Source: Sideroxydans sp. (GTDB lineage Bacteria; Pseudomonadota; Gammaproteobacteria; Burkholderiales; Gallionellaceae). Taken from it: a stretch of 22,103 bases of DNA. A model generated the notes under the pieces. That model worked only from the letters and a program-made list of their open reading frames with translations. It was not told the DNA's origin and made no database searches. Below, piece by piece: positions 8,707 to 16,536 of this stretch. Location: NCBI GenBank assembly GCA_030823965.1, contig JAVBYP010000276.1, positions 1 through 22,103 of the forward strand. Direction: 5' to 3'. Made by a program: the position numbers and the translations under genes. Positions within the stretch are counted from its first letter, which is position 1, and each line of letters starts with the position of its first letter.

Positions 8707-10566
8707 ATGAATGACTTTGCCGGAATGGAAGAACTACTGAGCGACTTCTTGCTGGAAGCCGGGGATATGTTGTCCGATGTGGATAGCAAACTCATGGAGC
8801 TGGAGAAGCATCCGAGCGACAGCGGTCTACTCAATGAGATATTCCGTGGTTTTCACACCATCAAAGGGGGCGCAGGCTTCCTCAATGCGACCGAACTCGT
8901 CACCTTGTGTCACTTGACTGAGAACCTGTTCGATAAGTTACGCACCAATCAGCTCACCTTGAATGCAGAGTTGCTCGATGTGATCTTCGCGGCCACGGCA
9001 GAAGTGCGTCGGATGTTCGGCGCATTGCAGCAGAATCAGCAGCCGACAGCTGCTCCAGCCGAGATATTGCAGGCTTTGCATGATGCGCTTGAGGGTAAGG
9101 CCGTTGCTGCCATCAGCAAGGCTAAAGCGGCGCCGGCACCTGCTGCGAGTGTGGCAGCACCTGCTGAGACATTGCCTGTGATCGAACATGAGAACGTGGA
9201 TTGGGATGCCTTATACAAAGCGCTGACCGGAAACGACATCGCTGAGACAGTGGGTGCCAAACGCGATCCTGAAGAGATCAAGAAAGCCATCGACGAAGAG
9301 GAATCCACTAAGAAGGCGTTCGGGCGACGTGCATCCGATGTTCCCGGCGCTACGGTCGGGCGTCGCGGCGGTGACGTGCCTGCGGCTGAAGCCAAGGAGA
9401 CCACGATCCGTGTGGATACCGTGCGTCTCGATCAAGTGTTGAACCTGTCCGGTGAGATCGGCTTGACCAAGAACAGATTGACGCATCTGCGCTCGGACAT
9501 CTTGCAAGGCCGTAACGATGCTTCGATCCTGAGTGAATTGGATCAGTCCGTCACCCAGCTGGACATGCTGGTCGTCAATTTGCAGAACGCAGTGATGAAG
9601 ACGCGTATGCAACCCATCGGTCGTCTGTTCAAAAAATATCCGCGCTTGGCACGCGACCTCGCACGCTCCTTAGGGAAGGATGTGGAGCTGGTATTGGTGG
9701 GTGAAGAGACTGAGATGGACAAGACCATGATCGAGGACTTGAACGATCCACTCGTCCACTTGGTACGTAATGCGGTCGATCATGGTGTGGAGACCGTCGA
9801 AGGTCGGCGCGAGGCAGGCAAGCCAGAGAAGAGCTTGGTCGAGTTGAGCGCGCGCCAAGAGGGTGACCACATCCTCATCACCATCTCGGATGATGGTAAA
9901 GGCATGCGCCCCGAAGTCATTCGCAACAAAGCCATCGAAAAAGGACTCATCTCCAGCGAGGTCGCCAACACCTTGGATGAGAGTCAGTGCTTGGAACTCA
10001 TCTTGCTGCCAGGTTTTTCTACCAAGGAAGAGATATCGGCCGTATCGGGACGCGGTGTCGGTATGGATGTGGTGAAGACCAACATCGAAAAACTCAACGG
10101 CAGCATCCATATCCATTCTGAGCCCGGCAAAGGCTCGACCTTCTCCATCTCGCTGCCGCTCACACTCGCCATCTTGCCGGTGTTGGTGTTGCGTTTGGGC
10201 GACCAATCCTTTGCCGTGCCGCTGTCTATGGTGCGCGAGATATTGCCCGTCACCAAAGACCAGCTACAGCAAGTATCTGGCAAGGCGACCATGGTCGTGC
10301 GTGGCGAAGTGTTGCCTGTGTTGCCACTCACCCAACTCATCGGTTGGGGCAGTAGCGAACGATCCGAGGTCGGTGTGTTGATGCAGTTCGGCAACAACAG
10401 CTTCATCCTGACCGCCGATGGATTCGTCGGCCATGAAGATGTGGTCATCAAGTCATTGGATACCTTCCGCCCCAAAGGCGTGGCGGGGGTCACCATGTCC
10501 AGCGAAGGAGACATCGTGCTCATCTTGGACATCAAAGAACTATTGAGCGACGTGCGTGGCAGTTGA
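8707..10566 (+). CDS. cheA: Chemotaxis histidine kinase CheA, no recognisable P2 domain
   Basis: This 619-residue kinase phosphorylates CheY and the CheV receivers in response to the receptors. In order: the P1 phosphotransfer domain with H50 in FHTIKGGAGF; an Ala/Pro-rich linker (about 115-225) with a charged DPEEIKKAIDEEE segment and two GRR motifs; P3 dimerisation from about 235 (TIRVDTVRLDQVLNLSGEIG); the P4 ATPase with N-box N355, G1 DDGKGM (395-400), F-box FSTKEEIS, G2 GRGVGMD from 448, and GKGSTF; and a CheW-like P5. The linker holds nothing that resembles the P2 domain that docks CheY/CheB in E. coli CheA. ATG 8707 sits 7 bases after GAGGAG. It follows the REP element, which may alter its expression relative to cheY and cheZ. 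Confidence 0.97.
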   Translation: MNDFAGMEELLSDFLLEAGDMLSDVDSKLMELEKHPSDSGLLNEIFRGFHTIKGGAGFLNATELVTLCHLTENLFDKLRTNQLTLNAELLDVIFAATAEVRRMFGALQQNQQPTAAPAEILQALHDALEGKAVAAISKAKAAPAPAASVAAPAETLPVIEHENVDWDALYKALTGNDIAETVGAKRDPEEIKKAIDEEESTKKAFGRRASDVPGATVGRRGGDVPAAEAKETTIRVDTVRLDQVLNLSGEIGLTKNRLTHLRSDILQGRNDASILSELDQSVTQLDMLVVNLQNAVMKTRMQPIGRLFKKYPRLARDLARSLGKDVELVLVGEETEMDKTMIEDLNDPLVHLVRNAVDHGVETVEGRREAGKPEKSLVELSARQEGDHILITISDDGKGMRPEVIRNKAIEKGLISSEVANTLDESQCLELILLPGFSTKEEISAVSGRGVGMDVVKTNIEKLNGSIHIHSEPGKGSTFSISLPLTLAILPVLVLRLGDQSFAVPLSMVREILPVTKDQLQQVSGKATMVVRGEVLPVLPLTQLIGWGSSERSEVGVLMQFGNNSFILTADGFVGHEDVVIKSLDTFRPKGVAGVTMSSEGDIVLILDIKELLSDVRGS

Positions 10567-10593
10567 GCGTCTTCGTTCTAAAGGAGAATCAAA

Positions 10594-12255
10594 GTGTTTG
10601 AGAAGATGTCGTTGAAGAACAAGTTCCTCGCATTAGAGGCAGTGTCATTCTCCATGCTCATCATCACCGTGGTGTTCGGTCTGATCGTGCTACATGGCGC
10701 GATGGAGACTGAGAAGGAGAGTATCCAGCGCCTGAAGATGGACATCGAGGTGATGGGCGAGATAGACACCTTGAACATCGTCGTCATCAAAGAAGCCAAG
10801 CTGGCTAAAGACGTGTGGATCCGCGGTGACAATCAAGAGAATATCGATAAATATAAGACTGAGTTCATTCAAAACGTCGAGCGATTCCAGACTACACACG
10901 AAGCTGCCCTGAAAGGATTGCAGAAGTTGGCTGAAGGGCATCAAGGTTTCGACGATTTCATCAAGCAACTCGAAGTCATCAATGAAGAGCATGCCAAGGT
11001 GTCGTGGAAGTATCTATCGCAGATCGAAGCGCATCGTGGTGATGCCCATGATTCAGATACCAAGGTGATCGGTATCGACCGTGATCTAACCGTTCACATC
11101 AAAGACCTGCGCGACAGTTTCATCAAGTTCGTGGACGAAAAGGGTAGCGAGAAGATAGCGTTAGCGGAAGAGGATTACGCCACGAATCGCAATATGGTAT
11201 TCGTTTGGGTGTTCGTCTCACTGACACTGTCCTTTGTCATCGCCACACTGATCATCCGCCAGATCATGCGTCAGTTGGGCGGCGATCCTAAAGAAGTCGC
11301 GGTGGTGGTCAACACCATGGCAGCAGGCGATTTCTCTCAACAGCCCCGCAAGTCGCCCGAGTCCGGTAGCCTGTTAGCCAATGCTTACAACATGCAAAGC
11401 AAGCTGCGCGACATGATCGCTTCAGTGAAGAGTCAGGCGGCGCAAGTAGGGGATATGGCACATAGTTTGGCGACCTCAGCCAACCATATCGCTGAGAACG
11501 TCAACCATGAATCGGATGCCGTGAGCAGTATGGCGGCAGCCATCGAAGAGTTGAGCGTCTCTACCACGCACATCAGCGATCAAGGCGATAGTGCCAAACG
11601 TATCGCGAACAGTTCGCTCAGCAATGCCGAACAGGGTGCGCAGGTGGTGAACAAGACGGTGAACGGATTACTCAGTTCTGCGCAGGAGATCAGGACCGCG
11701 TCTGATGAGGTCTCTCGACTGGGTGAGGATGCATCGCGTATCAGCGATGTCGTGAAGGTCATCAAAGAGATCGCGGATCAGACCAATCTGCTGGCTTTGA
11801 ATGCCGCCATCGAAGCCGCGCGTGCGGGTGAGCAAGGTCGTGGTTTCGCCGTGGTGGCGGACGAGGTGCGCAAGTTGGCGGAGCGTACCGCAGGGGCGAC
11901 CAGCGAGATCAACCAGATGTCTTCCAAGATCGGCGAAGTGGCTACTCACGCATTGAGTGGAATGGATAAAGTGGTGAAGACGACCCAGCAGGGCGTGGGT
12001 GACGCAGAGACGGCACAGGTCTCCATCAAGAACATCCAAGAGAGTTTTGGCAAAGTCTCTGGGGTCATCGACGACATCGCATCGGCCTTGGTCGAGCAGA
12101 CTGCAGCCGCGAACGAATTGGCGAAGAGCACAGAGAAGGTCTCACAGATGTCGGAAGAGAATTCGAGTTCAGCACAGAACCTACTCAGCTTGGCGAACGA
12201 TCTGGAAGCCAAGGCGCGAGAAGTACGTAACTCAGTGGAGATATTCAAGGTTTAA
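10594..12255 (+). CDS. Methyl-accepting chemotaxis protein with helical periplasmic sensor
   Basis: This is a 553-residue transmembrane chemoreceptor with a GTG start; AAGGAG lies at 10581-10586, seven bases before it. Helix one covers about 13-34, the periplasmic segment about 35-198, helix two about 199-221, then HAMP and the signalling domain with [20 protein letters not shown] near residue 392. The periplasmic part is rich in Glu, Lys, Ile and Leu without the Gly/Tyr/Trp pattern of Cache domains, so a helical bundle is likely. It includes [13 protein letters not shown], a motif I associate with helical receptor sensors. The ligand cannot be told. It lies 27 bp downstream of cheA and ends in EIFKV without a CheR pentapeptide. 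Confidence 0.92.
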   Translation: MFEKMSLKNKFLALEAVSFSMLIITVVFGLIVLHGAMETEKESIQRLKMDIEVMGEIDTLNIVVIKEAKLAKDVWIRGDNQENIDKYKTEFIQNVERFQTTHEAALKGLQKLAEGHQGFDDFIKQLEVINEEHAKVSWKYLSQIEAHRGDAHDSDTKVIGIDRDLTVHIKDLRDSFIKFVDEKGSEKIALAEEDYATNRNMVFVWVFVSLTLSFVIATLIIRQIMRQLGGDPKEVAVVVNTMAAGDFSQQPRKSPESGSLLANAYNMQSKLRDMIASVKSQAAQVGDMAHSLATSANHIAENVNHESDAVSSMAAAIEELSVSTTHISDQGDSAKRIANSSLSNAEQGAQVVNKTVNGLLSSAQEIRTASDEVSRLGEDASRISDVVKVIKEIADQTNLLALNAAIEAARAGEQGRGFAVVADEVRKLAERTAGATSEINQMSSKIGEVATHALSGMDKVVKTTQQGVGDAETAQVSIKNIQESFGKVSGVIDDIASALVEQTAAANELAKSTEKVSQMSEENSSSAQNLLSLANDLEAKAREVRNSVEIFKV

Positions 12256-12321
12256 GTCGTACGAAAAGGCGAGACTGATAGCAATCAGCAACGACCTCAT
12301 TGATTAGAATAGGAGAACGGT

Positions 12322-13449
12322 ATGTTTGGCGGCAAATTAAAACAAGAACATCAGGTCGCGCTACAGCGATTGGCAGAGAACGAGCGCGATATCGCAGCGA
12401 CACGTGCCCAGTTGGCACGATTGGAAGCCGAGCAGGTGACATTGCACGCAGAAGCCGCAGTCACGAAATTAGACAGCCAAGTGGCGAATCGTATATATGG
12501 CAACATGCAAGGCTTTGGGGAGTCCTTCATCTCTTTGCAGCAATCCCAAGCCGCAGCGGCAAATGCACTGCGTGAAGAGAAACAACATGCCATTGAGGCG
12601 GCTGACGTTTCCGTGAAGAACCGTGAAGCAGTGATGAACATCGCGGGCAGTCTGGAAGCACTTTCAGGCGACACCTTGCAAACATCAAAGAACGTACAAG
12701 GCTTGACCGAGCGCGCCGCACAGATCGGCAGCATCGTGCAACTCATCAAGGAGATCGCCGATCAGACCAATCTGCTGGCATTGAATGCCGCTATCGAAGC
12801 CGCGCGGGCAGGCGAGCAAGGCCGTGGTTTTGCTGTTGTGGCGGATGAAGTGCGCAAGTTGGCGGAACGTACTGCCAAGGCTACCAGCGAGATCTCTGTC
12901 ATCGTCAATGCCATCCAAACCGAGACGAACACAGCCAAGACGCAGATGGAGACATGGGCGGAGAAATCAAAGGCATTCAGCACGGATGTGGGCAATGTGA
13001 TGGAGAACATGAAGCATCTGCTAGATCTCTCGCATACGATGGAAGGCACTATCTCGGCGGCGGCGTTGCGTAGCTTCGTCGAAGTCGCCAAGATCGATCA
13101 CATCTTGTACAAGTTCGAGATCTACAAGGTGTTCATGAAGATATCTGATCGCAAGGCGGATAGTTTCTCGTCGCACACAGGATGTCGCCTAGGTAAATGG
13201 TATTTCGAAGGCGAAGGAAGAGATTGCTTTGCAAAATTGGATGGCTATCAAGCCGTGGCCAATCCGCACCAGAGTTTCCACCAAAATGGTAAAGAAGCAG
13301 TATCTGCCTTCCATGCAGGGGATCCGCTACGCGGGATGGAACTCGTCGCCAAGATGGAATCCGATAGCATGGCGGTATTGGCGGCATTGGAGCGCATCGC
13401 GATCGCTGGAGAAGGTGATAACAGTCTCTTGTGTCACGCGCCTGGATGA
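12322..13449 (+). CDS. Soluble chemoreceptor with C-terminal zinc-binding CZB domain
   Basis: This 375-residue receptor has no membrane helices. An N-terminal coiled coil (about 5-60, Gln/Glu/Ala rich) leads to a compact signalling domain with the conserved tip near residues 144-180, then a CZB (chemoreceptor zinc-binding) domain at about 250-365. The four CZB zinc ligands are visible: H260 in KIDHILYK, C288 in TGCRLGKWY, and H316 and H320 in NPHQSFH. Known CZB receptors respond to hypochlorite through oxidation of the zinc-bound Cys, or to zinc itself; that role here is inference from the family. SD AGGAG lies at 12311-12315. The 66-bp gap from the previous gene holds only short inverted repeats. 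It is cytoplasmic and probably joins the same receptor array. Confidence 0.93.
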   Translation: MFGGKLKQEHQVALQRLAENERDIAATRAQLARLEAEQVTLHAEAAVTKLDSQVANRIYGNMQGFGESFISLQQSQAAAANALREEKQHAIEAADVSVKNREAVMNIAGSLEALSGDTLQTSKNVQGLTERAAQIGSIVQLIKEIADQTNLLALNAAIEAARAGEQGRGFAVVADEVRKLAERTAKATSEISVIVNAIQTETNTAKTQMETWAEKSKAFSTDVGNVMENMKHLLDLSHTMEGTISAAALRSFVEVAKIDHILYKFEIYKVFMKISDRKADSFSSHTGCRLGKWYFEGEGRDCFAKLDGYQAVANPHQSFHQNGKEAVSAFHAGDPLRGMELVAKMESDSMAVLAALERIAIAGEGDNSLLCHAPG

Positions 13450-13465
13450 GGGGGTCAAAGGTTCA

Positions 13466-13524
13466 GTCGTTCCCGCCTGACTGTAGGTCGGTCCATCATG
13501 AGTCCAACGATGGGCGGGAATGAC
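13466..13524 (+). repeat. Hairpin-forming repeat in the leader of cheR
   Basis: GTCGTTCCCGCC at 13466-13477 pairs with GGCGGGAATGAC at 13513-13524 (12 bp, one G-T wobble) around a 35-base loop. The loop carries GTAGGTCGG at 13483-13491, identical to the first nine bases of the REP arm at 8643, plus a small CATC/GATG inner stem. The only purine-rich, SD-like bases before cheR (GGGCGGGAA) lie in the right arm, so the stem could hide the ribosome site. It looks like a decayed or composite intergenic repeat. Confidence 0.6.
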
Positions 13525-13532
13525 AAAGTAAC

Positions 13533-14345
13533 ATGCCACACACACGCGAATTCCAATTTACTGATCAAGACTTTCAGCACATCCGCAAGCTCATCCATGA
13601 CTATGCGGGCATCGCACTCGCCGATAGCAAGAGAGAATTGGTCTATAGCCGTCTCGCACGTCGCTTGCGTGCGACGGGCATAAAGACATTCGCAGAGTAC
13701 CTTGCGTTCCTGCAACGCAATAACGACGCAGAGTGGGAGGCTTTCACCAACTCGCTCACCACCAATCTCACCTCCTTCTTTCGTGAGGCACACCACTTCT
13801 CCCTGTTGGCTGAGCATCTGCGCAAGTCAGATAAGGCCAGCCCTATGCAGCTATGGTGTTCAGCGTGTTCGACGGGGGAGGAGGCCTATTCCATGGCCAT
13901 CACCGTAGTCGAGGCCTTGGGGGGGTACGATCATTCCGTCAACATCATCGCCTCTGATCTGGACAGTGCCGTACTGACTAGCGCACGCGAGGGGCGTTAC
14001 AAAGCGGATGCTGTGTCGAAGTTGTCGCCAGAACGTATCGAACGTTTCTTCAAGCCTGCGGATGCGGGATGCTTCTTGGTGCGACCCGAGTTGCAGCGCA
14101 TGATCGAATTCAAACGCATCAATCTACAAGACGCCAGCTATCCCATACGTGGACAATTGGATGCCATCTTCTGCCGCAATGTGATGATCTATTTCGATAA
14201 GGATACGCAACTGTCCATCCTGAAGAAGTTCGCGCCGCTGATGCGCTCGGATGGCTTGTTGTTCGCGGGACATTCAGAGAACTTCAACCACGCTGCGGCT
14301 TATTTCAAATTGCGTGGACAAACGGTTTACACAAAGACGACCTAG
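13533..14345 (+). CDS. cheR: Chemotaxis receptor methyltransferase CheR
   Basis: This 270-residue enzyme transfers methyl groups from S-adenosylmethionine to receptor glutamates for adaptation. The N-terminal helical domain (about 8-75) is followed by the SAM-binding fold with LWCSACSTGEEAYSMA (W108 onward), ASDLDSAVL, and the DAIFCRNVMIYFD motif near the C-terminus. The size is normal. An in-frame TGA at 13521 leaves ATG 13533 as the first usable start, yet no good Shine-Dalgarno lies at the usual distance; the nearest purine run is about 12 bases upstream inside a hairpin. Translation may therefore be weak. No receptor in this window ends in the xWxxF CheR tether, so this CheR must recognise receptors without it. 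Its partner cheB is not in the window. Confidence 0.96.
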   Translation: MPHTREFQFTDQDFQHIRKLIHDYAGIALADSKRELVYSRLARRLRATGIKTFAEYLAFLQRNNDAEWEAFTNSLTTNLTSFFREAHHFSLLAEHLRKSDKASPMQLWCSACSTGEEAYSMAITVVEALGGYDHSVNIIASDLDSAVLTSAREGRYKADAVSKLSPERIERFFKPADAGCFLVRPELQRMIEFKRINLQDASYPIRGQLDAIFCRNVMIYFDKDTQLSILKKFAPLMRSDGLLFAGHSENFNHAAAYFKLRGQTVYTKTT

Positions 14346-14362
14346 GCATCGGGTCGTCTTTG
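14332..14362. terminator. Hairpin between convergent cheR and receptor genes
   Basis: CAAAGACGACC at 14332-14342 pairs perfectly with GGTCGTCTTTG at 14352-14362 (11 bp, 9-base loop). It overlaps the cheR stop codon and lies 7 bp past the stop of the opposing receptor gene. On the + strand a T-rich run (TTATTTTTG) follows about 8 bases later, so it may act as a terminator for the che run. On the - strand no T-run follows. Bidirectional use is plausible but unproven. Confidence 0.55.
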
Positions 14363-14369
14363 CGTGGCC

Positions 14370-15839
14370 TTATTTTTGTTGGACGACCTCAGGGTGTTTC
14401 TCGAGCACGATCTGGTCTAGGATGTTCATCACTTCAAGGCTGGCACGTTCCGCGATCTGCAATGACTCGATGATCTTGTTCTGCAATACCTCATCGTGCT
14501 CCCACTTACTTTCCATCAGATGCAACATATGATGGACGGAGCCGTGGACCTTGCTGTGCGGGTCGAGTAGTTTGCGGAAGGATGGTGCATCCCCGAACAC
14601 TTCTTTACCTGGACCTTCGTACCATTTGCCCAAACGACATCCTATGTGGTCGACACCGACCATCTTCTTGAATTCGTCGTTGTTCGGATCGTTGATCAGC
14701 ACATAGGCACGTTGTTTGTAGATGACGTGATCGACCTTCACCAATGAAGCGAAGCTCAAGTCTTGCGCATAACGTGCGCTGGTCATGGTGGTGACGGCGG
14801 ACTCATAGAACTGGCCGAATTTCTGTTCCAACTTACTGATGGCCCCTTGTGACGAATTGGCGATCTCATGCATCTCTTCAGAGTCGGTCAGCATCTTGGA
14901 CGCCTCGTCTTGCAGCATCAGCATGATCTTGCCGATGGATTCCGACGCGTTCTTGGTGTTCTCCGCCAGCTTGCGTACTTCATCCGCCACGACAGCAAAG
15001 CCTCGGCCGGCTTCCCCGGCGCGCGCCGCTTCGATGGCGGCATTCAGTGCGAGCAGATTGGTCTGGTCGGCGATCGAGGTGATGAGGCCGACTGCTTTAT
15101 TGATCTCGCTACTGCGTTCATTGAGTTGGGTGATGGCCGCATTCGCATGGTTCACCCGTTCCACGATACCGGACAGGCGCCCCACCACATCTTTCACCGA
15201 GGTCTGGCTCTCTTCTGCGTCCTCGCGGGTGCGGCGAGAGAGCGTAGCTAGGTCAGACATATTGTCGGTGATGGATTTTAGATCGGTCTGACTGGAGACG
15301 AGGTTCTTTAGCAGGTTCTCTGTATTGAGGCTGTGTGCGCTGGACAAGATGCGGTTACGCATCGCCGCACGTTTCTGCTCGGTCATGCCTTGCAATAGGA
15401 TGTTCTGATTGGAGAGGCCTTTTTTGAAACCGCCGTGCATGCCGCTGTTCATCGCATTGCGTGAGAAATTCCCATGCAGATTAGAGCGGAAGCTGGTCTC
15501 TTGTTCGCGGAAGAAGGCGGCCAGTTGGTCCAGCATGTCGTTGATATCCCAGCACAACAGGCTGATCTCGTCCTGGCTTTCTGAGATGCCGGTGACGCGG
15601 CTATTGAACTTGCCCTCGGCCACTTCGTGGATGACGGCTTCAAGTTTAGGGAGTGGAGATAGCCATTTCTTGGCCTCCCATTGCCCCCAAAGAGCGACTG
15701 CGACACCGACGCCCAAGAAGATCAGCATCACCGCTTCGAAGCCATGGAGATAGAAACTGGTCAGAATGGTGACCAGCGTACCGAAGGAGAATGCCCACAG
15801 CAGGGCGGATATCCTAAATTGCAAGGACCAGTTCGTCAT
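14370..15839 (-). CDS. Membrane chemoreceptor without periplasmic sensor, CZB tail (CetA-like)
   Basis: This 489-residue receptor has two closely spaced membrane helices at its N-terminus (about 10-30 and 35-52) with a loop of only a few residues, so it has no periplasmic sensor. HAMP-like sequence (about 55-115) and a signalling domain with a variant tip ([10 protein letters not shown] instead of [10 protein letters not shown]) follow, then a C-terminal CZB domain with zinc ligands H371, C401, H428 and H432 ([24 protein letters not shown]). This anchor layout matches the membrane half of Aer or Campylobacter CetA, whose signal comes from a PAS partner. That partner is encoded just upstream and overlaps it by 26 bp. 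The SD is AAGGAA before the ATG at 15839. Pairing with the PAS protein is inference. Confidence 0.9.
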   Translation of the reverse strand: MTNWSLQFRISALLWAFSFGTLVTILTSFYLHGFEAVMLIFLGVGVAVALWGQWEAKKWLSPLPKLEAVIHEVAEGKFNSRVTGISESQDEISLLCWDINDMLDQLAAFFREQETSFRSNLHGNFSRNAMNSGMHGGFKKGLSNQNILLQGMTEQKRAAMRNRILSSAHSLNTENLLKNLVSSQTDLKSITDNMSDLATLSRRTREDAEESQTSVKDVVGRLSGIVERVNHANAAITQLNERSSEINKAVGLITSIADQTNLLALNAAIEAARAGEAGRGFAVVADEVRKLAENTKNASESIGKIMLMLQDEASKMLTDSEEMHEIANSSQGAISKLEQKFGQFYESAVTTMTSARYAQDLSFASLVKVDHVIYKQRAYVLINDPNNDEFKKMVGVDHIGCRLGKWYEGPGKEVFGDAPSFRKLLDPHSKVHGSVHHMLHLMESKWEHDEVLQNKIIESLQIAERASLEVMNILDQIVLEKHPEVVQQK

Positions 15840-16332
15840 AGCTCATTCCTTTTTGTTTGAGTACGTCGACCAAGATCTTGGTCGACGCTTCGATGGCATT
15901 GGCGGGCCCAGCTTTTTGCTCGGCTTCCAGCATGGCGGCGTATAGGGGGGTCACGACTTCGATGCCACTTAGTTTCGGTTTGCGTCGAACCGAGAAATAG
16001 CCGGTGATCTCACCTGCGGGGTTGAAGGTCGGCGTCACATTGGTGAATACCCAGTAGAAGCTGCCATCCTTGGACATGTTCTTCACATAGGCGAAGCACT
16101 CTTCTTTGTTCTGTATCTTGTCCCATAGCAACTTGAACACGGCACGCGGCATCTCTGGGTGGCGGATGATGTTGTGCTGCATTCCGAGCAACTCCTTCTC
16201 AGAGTATCCCGAGAATTCGATGAAGATGCGGTTGCCATAAGTGATACGCCCTTTGGTGTCGGTCATGGAGACGATGAAATCGTCTTCACGCATCACTTTT
16301 TCGGTCGTGGTCGGGGTGATCTGCCTTTTCAT
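15814..16332 (-). CDS. Soluble Aer-type PAS protein (CetB-like)
   Basis: This 172-residue protein has a single PAS domain at about 15-120, no membrane helix and no output domain. It aligns with E. coli Aer without gaps over the core, so residue numbers coincide: N34, H53, R57, H58, N85 and Y93 are kept. Aer D60 is E60 here, and the Aer W79 position is C79. The C-terminal 50 residues are helical and may contact the HAMP or signalling domain of the partner receptor. It is translated first and overlaps the receptor gene by 26 bp, as expected for a two-part Aer/CetAB energy sensor. The strong SD GGAGGAG precedes ATG 16332, and a sigma-28 site lies about 40 bp upstream. FAD binding is inferred and less certain than in the receptor at 3460-5538. 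Confidence 0.88.
   Translation of the reverse strand: MKRQITPTTTEKVMREDDFIVSMTDTKGRITYGNRIFIEFSGYSEKELLGMQHNIIRHPEMPRAVFKLLWDKIQNKEECFAYVKNMSKDGSFYWVFTNVTPTFNPAGEITGYFSVRRKPKLSGIEVVTPLYAAMLEAEQKAGPANAIEASTKILVDVLKQKGMSYDELVLAI
15864..15887. repeat. Perfect 24-bp palindrome inside the PAS gene
   Basis: CGTCGACCAAGA at 15864-15875 is followed immediately by its exact reverse complement (15876-15887), with no spacer. It encodes part of the helical tail (about STKILVD) of the PAS protein. It could be a site for a dimeric DNA-binding protein or just coding coincidence. Confidence 0.7.
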
Positions 16333-16371
16333 GTTGCTCCTCCAGCCAAGTTCTGAGTTCTTGTCCTGTTT

Positions 16372-16398
16372 CTATCGGCACATCCGTCGTCTGCTTGA
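16372..16398 (-). promoter_or_regulatory. sigma-28 (FliA) promoter candidate for the PAS/receptor pair
   Basis: On the minus strand: TCAA (16398-16395), 15 bases, then GCCGATAG (16379-16372). The -10 matches the FliA consensus at seven of eight positions and the -35 core at three of four. The predicted start near 16365 leaves a leader of about 33 bases with a GGAGGAG ribosome site. Confidence 0.75.
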
Positions 16399-16460
16399 GG
16401 GGGATTCACCGATGAATGGCATGTTAGCCATGCGCCAGCAAGGTCATCCATGCAACAAGA

Positions 16461-16475
16461 GGGGGAAATCCCCCC
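16461..16475. repeat. Small G/C hairpin in the divergent intergenic region
   Basis: GGGGG at 16461-16465, loop AAAT, then a run of six C (16470-16475). It lies in the roughly 200-bp region between the divergent PAS gene and flhB. Its role is unknown. The rest of the region holds the sigma-28 site on the minus strand, a sigma-70-like site before flhB, and no convincing small gene. Confidence 0.4.
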
Positions 16476-16486
16476 ATTTCCTTCCT

Positions 16487-16514
16487 TTGACTAGACAGCC
16501 CATTCGCATAATGA
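16487..16514 (+). promoter_or_regulatory. Possible sigma-70 promoter for flhB
   Basis: TTGACT at 16487-16492, a 16-base spacer, then TAATGA at 16509-16514, lying 22 bp before the flhB ATG at 16537. The -35 is strong and the -10 moderate. A flagellar master regulator or sigma-54 may contribute instead; no clear site for either was seen. Confidence 0.4.
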
Positions 16515-16536
16515 CCCTACCTATAAAGGCAGGATC

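Noticed and set aside
12255..12281. Possible sigma-28 promoter before the soluble CZB receptor (ACTGATAG)
   Set aside because: At 15-bp spacing the -35 would be AGTC; the TTAA nearby gives a spacer of 18. Not a credible match compared with the other three sites.
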